From NCBI GenBank assembly GCA_900769995.1, contig CAAGIT010000090.1:1-10174 (forward strand): a stretch of 10,174 nucleotides of DNA, written 5' to 3'. Positions within the stretch are counted from its first letter, which is position 1. Every line of letters begins with the position of its first letter. The position numbers and the translations under genes are program-made. The DNA is from an uncultured Oscillospiraceae bacterium. GTDB lineage: Bacteria > Bacillota > Clostridia > Oscillospirales > Oscillospiraceae. Of this stretch, positions 1-5,069 are shown in pieces. The notes beneath the pieces are model-generated. The model saw nothing but the letters and a program-made list of their open reading frames with translations, was not told where the DNA came from and ran no database searches.

Positions 1-2
1 AA

Positions 3-162
3 GGAACCTCTGAACAAATCAGCTTCGGCGCTCAGCAGATCTTTTGCCCCAACTTTTCGGTATGAAAATCTTGAAATACACAAAGTATTCCTGCGATTTC
101 CAAATCTCAATTTGGAACAAAATCTCACGCTGACCGCGCTTGCAGATTTATTCAGAGCTTCC
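3..162. repeat. MITE-like element with imperfect terminal inverted repeats
   Basis: The ends are an inverted repeat: 3-20 reads GGAACCTCTGAACAAATC and the reverse complement of 145-162 reads GGAAGCTCTGAATAAATC, 16 of 18 identical. With a few gaps the similarity continues inward for about 40 bp, so the whole element could fold back on itself. Inside it are two smaller hairpins, 73-79/85-91 (one mismatch) and 100-105/110-115. There is no transposase and no credible ORF. Size and architecture fit a miniature inverted-repeat transposable element or another dispersed palindromic repeat. The termini loosely resemble IS5-group ends, which is inference only. A target duplication cannot be judged because only two bases precede the left end. 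Confidence 0.6.
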
Positions 163-170
163 CTAATTTC

Positions 171-207
171 ACAAAAACCGATGAGAGTATTCCTCGTCGG
201 TTTTTGT
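171..207. terminator. Terminator-like hairpin with A-tract and T-tract arms
   Basis: Arms 171-185 and 193-207 form a 15-bp stem with one G-U pair (T182 opposite G196 region) around a 7-nt loop at 186-192. The lower stem is ACAAAAACCG/CGGTTTTTGT, so a T-run follows the GC part on the plus strand and the complementary A-run gives a T-run on the minus strand. That is the form of an intrinsic, possibly bidirectional terminator. It would end transcription from a gene left of the window before the O-acylation operon starts. It is AT-heavy at the base, so strength is uncertain. Confidence 0.6.
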
Positions 208-215
208 TTCATACT

Positions 216-331
216 AGAATTTGATAAAAAGCTTGCATAGCTTTTTATAGCACCGAAGGTGCGTCAAATTCTGCACGATGCGAGTGTGCGCAGCACACGG
301 GATTCTTGATAAAAGAATTTAATCAAGAATC
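216..331. repeat. Cluster of nested hairpins upstream of the MBOAT gene
   Basis: A perfect 9-bp outer stem (AGAATTTGA 216-224 with TCAAATTCT 264-272) encloses two hairpins: TAAAAAGCT 225-233 with AGCTTTTTA 239-247, and GCACC 250-254 with GGTGC 258-262. This would fold as a three-way junction. Two more hairpins follow: GTGTGC 284-289 with GCACAC 293-298, and GATTCTTGAT 301-310 with ATCAAGAATC 322-331. It could be a second dispersed palindromic repeat or a structured 5' leader of the downstream operon. No known riboswitch class was recognised. A poor promoter-like pair TTGATA (221-226), 17 nt, TTTATA (244-249) lies within the hairpins and is not called separately. Confidence 0.55.
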
Positions 332-350
332 AGTTTCACATTCTTCATTC

Positions 351-355
351 AGGAG
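351..355 (+). promoter_or_regulatory. Ribosome binding site fixing the MBOAT start at 363
   Basis: AGGAG (within AGGAGAG) lies 7 nt before ATG 363-365. The reading frame stays open upstream to a TTG at 306, but that codon lies in the hairpin at 301-331 and has no such site, so the ATG is preferred. Confidence 0.85.
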
Positions 356-362
356 AGCTGAT

Positions 363-1760
363 ATGGTCTTCTCAAGTATTCCGTTTTTATTCTACTTTCT
401 GCCGTGTGTGCTGATTTTGTACTTCCTCGCACCGGAGAAGCTGAAAAACGCCACGCTGCTGCTGTGCAGTCTGGTGTTCTACGCCTGGGGTGAGCCGACC
501 TTTGCCCTTGTCATGATGGTTTCCATCACGCAGAGCTATATTTTCGGTCTGCTGACCGCACGCGGCAATCACGCCAAGCTCTGGCTTGCCTGTACGGTCA
601 CGCTCAGCCTGGCTATGCTCGGCTACTGTAAATACGCCGATTTCTTTATTGAGAATTTTAACGCCGTGACCGGCCTTTCCATCCCGCTGCTGAACGTTGC
701 TCTGCCGATCGGCATCAGCTTCTATACCTTCCAAATCGTCAGCTATAACATCGACGTATATCGACACGAAGTACCGGTGCAGAAGAATTATGTAAACCTC
801 GCTGCCTATGTCACGATGTTCCCTCAGCTCATTGCAGGCCCGATCGTGCGATATTCCTGCATCGCGGAGCAGCTTGAACACCGCACGCACACGATAGACA
901 AGACCGCACAGGGTGTCCGCCGATTTATTCTCGGCTTGTCGAAAAAGGTTCTGCTTGCCAACACCCTCGGAGAATTGTGCGACCTGTTTCGTGCAGCCGA
1001 GCTGCCGTCGGTGCTGTTTTTCTGGCTGTATGCGGTTGCCTACGCCATGCAGATCTACTTTGATTTCTCCGGCTACAGCGATATGGCGATCGGTCTGGGC
1101 AAGATCTTCGGTTTCGAGTTTATGGAGAATTTCAACTTCCCGTATATCTCCAAAAGCATTACGGAGTTTTGGCGGCGTTGGCATATGTCCCTCGGAAGCT
1201 GGTTCCGCGATTACGTCTATATTCCGCTCGGCGGCAACCGCGTGAAGCAATGGCGCTGGCTGCTGAATATTTTTATCGTTTGGATGCTCACGGGTCTTTG
1301 GCACGGTGCATCGTGGAATTTTGTCGCTTGGGGCCTGTTCTTTGGGCTTCTGCTGATGATCGAAAAGCTGTTCCTGCTGCGCGGGCTGAAAAAAACCAAG
1401 GTGCTGAATCATGTTTATGTGCTGCTGGCCGTCATCATCAGCTTTGTCATCTTTGATGCAACCGACACAGGGCTTGGCGGTATGCTGGCACGTATCGGTG
1501 CTCTTTTCGGTGCCGGCAGCTATCCCGCAGTTTCGGACGAGAGCCTGTACTACCTGCGCAGCTACGGTGTTCTTCTGCTCATCGGAGTGATCGCCGCCAC
1601 TCCCCTGCCTAAGCTCGCGGTTGCCCGTTTGCGTGAGAACAAAACCGCTGCAAAGGTTCTGAATATCATCGAGCCGCTTGTACTGGTCGCATTGCTGGTC
1701 GCTGTCACCGCCTATCTTGTTGACAGCTCCTTTAATCCGTTCCTGTATTTCCGTTTCTAA
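363..1760 (+). CDS. MBOAT family membrane-bound O-acyltransferase (AlgI/DltB-like)
   Basis: A 465-residue, multi-pass integral membrane protein. It shows the signature blocks of the MBOAT family's AlgI/DltB branch: PIGISFYTFQ (115-124), YFDFSGYSDMAIGLG (232-246), FWRRWHMSLGSWFRDYVYIPLGGNR region (269-293, first conserved His at 274), and LWHGASWNF (312-320) with the family's catalytic-site His at 314. It ends in the usual YFRF-type tail. Length is normal for the family. Known members pass an acyl group from a cytoplasmic donor across the membrane to a partner that acts on an extracellular polymer (alginate acetylation, teichoic acid D-alanylation). Here the next gene, 14 nt downstream, is an AlgJ/DHHW-type partner rather than Dlt genes, so O-acetylation of a surface glycan is favoured over D-alanylation. 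The substrate cannot be told from sequence. Confidence 0.93.
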   Translation: MVFSSIPFLFYFLPCVLILYFLAPEKLKNATLLLCSLVFYAWGEPTFALVMMVSITQSYIFGLLTARGNHAKLWLACTVTLSLAMLGYCKYADFFIENFNAVTGLSIPLLNVALPIGISFYTFQIVSYNIDVYRHEVPVQKNYVNLAAYVTMFPQLIAGPIVRYSCIAEQLEHRTHTIDKTAQGVRRFILGLSKKVLLANTLGELCDLFRAAELPSVLFFWLYAVAYAMQIYFDFSGYSDMAIGLGKIFGFEFMENFNFPYISKSITEFWRRWHMSLGSWFRDYVYIPLGGNRVKQWRWLLNIFIVWMLTGLWHGASWNFVAWGLFFGLLLMIEKLFLLRGLKKTKVLNHVYVLLAVIISFVIFDATDTGLGGMLARIGALFGAGSYPAVSDESLYYLRSYGVLLLIGVIAATPLPKLAVARLRENKTAAKVLNIIEPLVLVALLVAVTAYLVDSSFNPFLYFRF

Positions 1761-1766
1761 AGGAGG
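1761..1766 (+). promoter_or_regulatory. Ribosome binding site of the DHHW/AlgJ-like gene
   Basis: A consensus AGGAGG directly abuts the TAA stop of the MBOAT gene and lies 8 nt before ATG 1775. The tight placement supports one transcript and efficient reinitiation. Confidence 0.85.
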
Positions 1767-1774
1767 GTTGCCAT

Positions 1775-2896
1775 ATGTCTGATAAGCTTCGAAATTATGC
1801 GACCATCCTATTGTCCGCCGTCTTTATCTTCGGCCTTGCGTTTTGGTGCCTGGTCAAGCCGGCAGATACGGTTTCCTACAGCGAACGCAAGGAGTTAGAG
1901 CCTTTTCCCGAATTCAGCGCAGATGCCTTGCTGGATACCAGCTTCATGAAGGATTTTGAGACTTACACCACGCAGCAATTCCCTCTGCGGGATCAGTTCC
2001 GCACGGTCAAGGCATTCCTTGCGCTGTACGGCCTGCAGCAGGAGGATGTCAACGGTATCTACATTTGCGACGGCTACGCCTCCGCAATGGACTATCCGCT
2101 GGACAATGCCTCGATCAGCCACGCTGCCGAACGCTTCCAATATGTCTATGACCAATATCTGAAGGACACGAACAGCAAGGTCTATCTCTCCATCGTGCCC
2201 GATAAAAACTATTTTATGGCAGAACCGAGCGGTCATCCGATGATGGACTATGCCGCATTGGTGGAAAACCTCCGTGCGCAGTGCCCTGATATGACGTATA
2301 TCGACATTTTCGATACCCTCGCCTTGGAGGATTACTATCGCACGGACACGCACTGGCGGCAGGAAAAGCTGATCGACACCGCACAAGCAGTGGCGCAAGC
2401 CATGGGTACGTCGATCTCCGGCGAATATGAGGTCAACCGGCTGGAGCAGCCGTTCTACGGCGTGTATTATGGGCAGTCAGCTCTGCCTCTTCCGGCGGAT
2501 GAGCTGTACTATCTGACCAATGACACGCTCGATCAGTGCACGGTGTTTTACCACGAGTTTAACAAAACCGGCGGCCTGTACGAGCTGTCCTATGCCGAGG
2601 GTTATGACCCGTATGAGATTTTCCTTTCAGGCACACGTTCCCTGCTGAAAATCACCAATCCCAACGCGGAAACCGACAAACGGCTGATCGTGTTCCGTGA
2701 TTCCTTCGGCAGTAGCCTGCTTCCCCTGCTTGCAGAGGGCTATTCCGAAATTCTGGCAATCGACATTCGCGCATTGCCGCCGCAGCAACTCAGGAATCCC
2801 ATGCTTGACAACGGTCAGCCGATCGATTTTGATAACTGCGATGTCCTGTTTCTCTACAGCACACTGGTACTAAACAACAGCGAAACGATCAAATAA
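1775..2896 (+). CDS. Membrane-anchored DHHW/AlgJ/AlgX-like O-acetylation partner protein
   Basis: A 373-residue protein with an N-terminal membrane segment at about 8-27 (uncleaved anchor or signal peptide) and an extracellular SGNH-hydrolase-like domain. Landmarks of the DHHW/AlgX group are the post-anchor segment SERKELEPFPEF (36-47), FETYTTQQFPLRDQF (61-75), the YYRTDTHW block (187-194), and RDSFGSSLLPLL (308-319). D191, H193 and S310 are the likely catalytic triad, by analogy with the Asp-x-His plus Ser arrangement of AlgX/AlgJ. The first His of the DHHW name motif is Thr here (DTHW), which is the form seen in AlgJ-type proteins and leaves the triad intact. Family members accept acetyl groups from an MBOAT partner and place them on a glycan outside the membrane; the adjacent gene supplies that partner. 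The target polymer is unknown; no glycosyltransferases are in the window. Confidence 0.88.
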   Translation: MSDKLRNYATILLSAVFIFGLAFWCLVKPADTVSYSERKELEPFPEFSADALLDTSFMKDFETYTTQQFPLRDQFRTVKAFLALYGLQQEDVNGIYICDGYASAMDYPLDNASISHAAERFQYVYDQYLKDTNSKVYLSIVPDKNYFMAEPSGHPMMDYAALVENLRAQCPDMTYIDIFDTLALEDYYRTDTHWRQEKLIDTAQAVAQAMGTSISGEYEVNRLEQPFYGVYYGQSALPLPADELYYLTNDTLDQCTVFYHEFNKTGGLYELSYAEGYDPYEIFLSGTRSLLKITNPNAETDKRLIVFRDSFGSSLLPLLAEGYSEILAIDIRALPPQQLRNPMLDNGQPIDFDNCDVLFLYSTLVLNNSETIK

Positions 2897-2932
2897 ACAA
2901 AACCGCTCTCCAAACCGGAGAGCGGTTTTGTT
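2896..2932. terminator. Bidirectional intrinsic terminator between convergent operons
   Basis: Arms 2896-2911 and 2917-2932 are a perfect 16-bp inverted repeat (AACAAAACCGCTCTCC / GGAGAGCGGTTTTGTT) around the loop AAACC. A T-rich arm follows the GC-rich stem in both directions. It begins on the last base of the DHHW gene's stop codon and ends 10 nt from the stop of ylmH on the other strand, so it very likely terminates both converging transcripts. Confidence 0.92.
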
Positions 2933-2942
2933 CAAAGCAGTC

Positions 2943-3722
2943 CTAAATAAAGATGCCGATCGTTATACCTTGCCTGCCTTTACGGGTCACGCCATCAACC
3001 GAGAGAATGCGCGCCTTGCCTTTGCCCCGCAGCGAAATTTCGTCCGCTTCACCGACCGGCCGATCGGGCTTCAGACACGTCAGGCTGTTGAGCGCTGCCA
3101 GCCCCGCGCGAATCGCCTCTACCGCCGCACCTCGGCTCAAATGGAACGCAGCAGAGAGCACGCTGTCCAGCCGCATGGAAGAAACCGTTGTGTGCAGTTC
3201 TTTCATCTCCTGCGGCGCTTTCTGTGCCATACAAAGCGGAATCTGTGTCAGACGCAGATGCTGCCGGCCCGCGCTTGTCAGATTATCGAGCAGGTATTTT
3301 GTCAGCTCTGACAGAACGAAAATATCACAATCCTTCTCCCGCAGGCAAATATCTCCCACGGCATCGCGCCGGATTCCCGCGCCCATCAGCGCCCCGAGCA
3401 CATCCCGATGGGTCAGGGAATCCGCATCATAGAATTCCGCACGCAGACAGGCAACCGGCCCTTCTGCATCGAAGAAGTCCTCTGCTGTCAGGTACTCCGG
3501 CAGCCAATAGGCAACCGCTCGCTCCGCGTGCTCCACACCGCCGAAAAAACGGCACTGCGGCAAGAGCTGACGAAGCAGCGCCTGCTCTCTTGTTGTTAAA
3601 AATGCAGTAGCGGCGGGAATCTCCCGCCGCTCGGCACGATCCAATCGATCGCACGCACGGATCAAACGCATACGCTCGTCATCACTTTCGGCAATCGCCG
3701 CGATCTGTCGATGCCAATCCAT
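2943..3722 (-). CDS. ylmH: YlmH family S4-domain RNA-binding protein
   Basis: A 259-residue protein whose length matches the YlmH family. The N-terminal part carries REIPAATAFLTTREQALL and the AYWLPEY segment; the middle carries the family's SLTHRDVLGALMGAGIRRDAVGDI block (about 103-125); the C-terminal third is an S4 RNA-binding domain (about 181-239, from SSMRLDSVL to GKGKARI). In Bacillus subtilis YlmH has been reported to bind stalled large ribosomal subunits and to support ribosome-associated quality control. The start ATG at 3722 shares its A with the TGA of the upstream small gene (TGATG) and has no ribosome binding site of its own, so translation is probably coupled. A GTG at 3755 would add 11 residues lying inside the upstream gene and is not preferred. 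It is not next to divIVA/sepF-type genes in this window, unlike its usual Bacillus neighbourhood. Confidence 0.9.
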   Translation of the reverse strand: MDWHRQIAAIAESDDERMRLIRACDRLDRAERREIPAATAFLTTREQALLRQLLPQCRFFGGVEHAERAVAYWLPEYLTAEDFFDAEGPVACLRAEFYDADSLTHRDVLGALMGAGIRRDAVGDICLREKDCDIFVLSELTKYLLDNLTSAGRQHLRLTQIPLCMAQKAPQEMKELHTTVSSMRLDSVLSAAFHLSRGAAVEAIRAGLAALNSLTCLKPDRPVGEADEISLRGKGKARILSVDGVTRKGRQGITIGIFI

Positions 3723-4075
3723 CAGTGAAAAAACGACTGCAATACCGTGCGGCACTTGTCGGCAAGCTCCGCAGAATTATGCTCCGCCTCGGACTGTTCC
3801 ATCATCGTCTGCGCGTAATCGTTGGCAAACTCAAAAATGAAGTTCTCATAGTCCAGACGGATGCCGAACACCGACTCCACCCTGCCGACAAGGCTTTTCA
3901 CGATATCCGCGTCCGCCTCTTCCGCAGGCGCTTCTGTTTCGGTCTGTGCCTCTTCTTCGAGCAGATATGGCTCAACGGTTTCCTGCACGATGCCGCTGAC
4001 GAAGTTGTACGCCAAAAACAGCACAACAGCCAAAGCGGCGACCTTGATCCATACCACCCACCAATATCGATCCAT
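3722..4075 (-). CDS. Small single-pass membrane protein of unknown function, coupled to ylmH
   Basis: A 117-residue protein that I do not recognise. It has a short Trp-rich N-terminus (MDRYWWVVWIK), one hydrophobic membrane segment at about 5-26, a very acidic linker at about 38-57 (LLEEEAQTETEAPAEEADAD), and a soluble C-terminal part of about 60 residues containing VKSLVGRVESVFGIRLDYENF and ending SFFH. The basic/aromatic N-terminus is compatible with the C-terminal domain being outside, but topology is uncertain. The start is ATG 4075, placed 8 nt after AAAGGAAG; an in-frame GTG at 4084 overlaps that site and is unlikely. Its stop overlaps the ylmH start, and it lies 92 nt behind the uridine phosphorylase gene with no clear promoter between, so it may share that transcript. 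That it is a real gene is supported by the site, coding bias and coupling. Confidence 0.78.
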   Translation of the reverse strand: MDRYWWVVWIKVAALAVVLFLAYNFVSGIVQETVEPYLLEEEAQTETEAPAEEADADIVKSLVGRVESVFGIRLDYENFIFEFANDYAQTMMEQSEAEHNSAELADKCRTVLQSFFH

Positions 4076-4083
4076 ATCTCTCA

Positions 4084-4091
4084 CTTCCTTT
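4084..4091 (-). promoter_or_regulatory. Ribosome binding site fixing the small membrane gene's start
   Basis: On the minus strand AAAGGAAG ends 8 nt before ATG 4075. The GTG at 4084-4082 begins on the last base of this site, so it cannot be the start served by it. Confidence 0.75.
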
Positions 4092-4099
4092 CTTAACGC

Positions 4100-4129
4100 A
4101 ACCGCTGAATTCCGCAGAATTCAGCGGTT
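4100..4129. other. Perfect 13-bp intergenic hairpin without a T-tract
   Basis: AACCGCTGAATTC (4100-4112) pairs with GAATTCAGCGGTT (4117-4129) around a 4-nt loop CGCA. It sits between the stop of the uridine phosphorylase gene and the ribosome binding site of the small membrane gene. No run of T follows on either strand, so it is not a canonical intrinsic terminator. It could attenuate transcription, stabilise the 3' end of the upstream mRNA, or mark a processing site. A weaker hairpin (4147-4153 with 4158-4164) lies beside it. Confidence 0.6.
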
Positions 4130-4167
4130 ACTGACAATTAGACGCAGAACTTTACGAAAAGTTCCAA

Positions 4168-4941
4168 TTATTTTGCAGCAGCCTGATCCTGCGCGATCAG
4201 CAGCTTCAGGGCTTCAACACCGACACGGACAGCGGAGGAGGTATCCTCGCTCATCTTCTGGTCAAGACCCGCAGCTTCGCGCTCCTGGTTCCAAATGACA
4301 TGGAAGCAGGAACCGCAGCGGCAGCCCAGCGCATCCGCAACAACAAACAGTGCCGCGGATTCCATCTCGCTGGCCTTGACGCCCAAACGCTTCCAAGCCT
4401 CCCACTTCTGGAGCAGCTCATAGGAAACAGGCATCTTTGCCGGGCTGTGCTGGCCATAGAAGGCGTCCTTGCACTGGACAACACCGACATGGGTGCGCTT
4501 GCCCATTGCCAAAGAAGCCTGACGCAGTGCGATCGCAACATCCAGATTGGAAACCGCAGGATACTCGATCGGCGCATACTCCATGGAGGTGTGCTCAAAA
4601 CGGATTGCGCCCGTTGCGACCACGATGTCGCCGGACTGAACATCCAAATCGATACCGCCGCAGGTGCCGACACGGATGAAAGTATCCGCACCGATATTGT
4701 GCAGCTCCTCCATTGCAATGGACGCAGACGGTCCGCCGATACCGGTGGAGCAAACGCTGACCTTCTCGCCAAGCAGGGTGCCGGTATAGATATTATACTC
4801 GCGGTTCTGTGCTACATGCACGGGATTGTCAAAGAGCTTTGCAATGGACTCGCAGCGGCCGGGATCGCCGGGCAGGATGCAGTAACGGCCGACATCGCCC
4901 TCGACGCAATGGATATGGAACTGTTTTTCTAACTGTTGCAT
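4168..4941 (-). CDS. udp: Uridine phosphorylase-like nucleoside phosphorylase
   Basis: A 257-residue member of the PNP/UDP phosphorylase superfamily, cytosolic, expected to split a nucleoside with phosphate into base and ribose-1-phosphate for salvage. Visible blocks, numbered from this start: LPGDPGR (23-29) for phosphate, NREY (46-49), CSTGIGGPSASIAMEEL (64-80), RVGTCGG (90-96), the base loop FYGQHSPAKMP (161-171), and SEMESAALF (191-199) with the ribose-binding Glu/Met. Overall it tracks Escherichia coli Udp better than DeoD. In the base loop the Gln of Udp's FYPGQER is kept (Q164) but the uracil-contacting Arg two residues on is Ser (166), so specificity is not certain. It also has a CRC-type cluster (C197, C199, C202). 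Start: ATG 4941, 8 nt after AAGGAG; an in-frame GTG at 4950 overlaps that site. It has its own promoter. Confidence 0.86.
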   Translation of the reverse strand: MQQLEKQFHIHCVEGDVGRYCILPGDPGRCESIAKLFDNPVHVAQNREYNIYTGTLLGEKVSVCSTGIGGPSASIAMEELHNIGADTFIRVGTCGGIDLDVQSGDIVVATGAIRFEHTSMEYAPIEYPAVSNLDVAIALRQASLAMGKRTHVGVVQCKDAFYGQHSPAKMPVSYELLQKWEAWKRLGVKASEMESAALFVVADALGCRCGSCFHVIWNQEREAAGLDQKMSEDTSSAVRVGVEALKLLIAQDQAAAK

Positions 4942-4949
4942 ATATGACA

Positions 4950-4955
4950 CTCCTT
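4950..4955 (-). promoter_or_regulatory. Ribosome binding site of the uridine phosphorylase gene
   Basis: Minus-strand AAGGAG ends 8 nt before ATG 4941. The alternative GTG start at 4950-4948 begins on its final G and is therefore rejected. Confidence 0.8.
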
Positions 4956-4979
4956 AGTATTTTAATGATTATACCTAAC

Positions 4980-5008
4980 ATTATAACGTAAAACGCGGAA
5001 AACGGCAA
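4980..5008 (-). promoter_or_regulatory. Sigma-A-type promoter of the uridine phosphorylase gene
   Basis: On the minus strand TTGCCG (5008-5003) and a perfect TATAAT (4985-4980) are separated by exactly 17 nt. Predicted transcription start is near 4973, giving a leader of about 30 nt. A second TATAAT lies 12 nt downstream (4973-4968) but has no good -35 partner. The promoter lies in the 128-nt gap after polC, where I see no strong terminator, so read-through from polC may add to expression. Confidence 0.7.
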
Positions 5009-5069
5009 TCCATTTTCAAAACTTTGTGATAATGCATGAAATACGGAAGGATATTTTGTGAATATTGCG

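Noticed and set aside
62..133. A 23-codon ORF (ATG 62 to TGA 131-133) within the first repeat element
   Set aside because: There is no ribosome binding site before it and it lies entirely inside a palindromic repeat; open by chance.
221..249. Promoter TTGATA-17-TTTATA for the MBOAT operon
   Set aside because: The -10 match is poor (3 of 6) and both boxes fall inside hairpin arms; kept only as a remark.
1..331. Possible CRISPR array in the repeat-rich left end
   Set aside because: The repeats are inverted and of differing sequence. There is no regularly spaced direct repeat with unique spacers and no cas gene.
216..362. Possible known riboswitch or T-box leader
   Set aside because: No conserved core of a known class was seen, and an O-acylation operon gives no metabolic hint.
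387..1412. A 341-codon minus-strand open frame opposite the MBOAT gene
   Set aside because: It is antisense to clear MBOAT signature motifs, has low-complexity composition and no recognisable domain.
363..1760. Calling the MBOAT gene dltB
   Set aside because: dltA, dltC and dltD are absent nearby, and the partner gene is of the AlgJ/DHHW type rather than DltD.
4300..4932. A 210-codon plus-strand open frame opposite the uridine phosphorylase gene
   Set aside because: It is a shadow of a well-conserved gene and shows no family motif.
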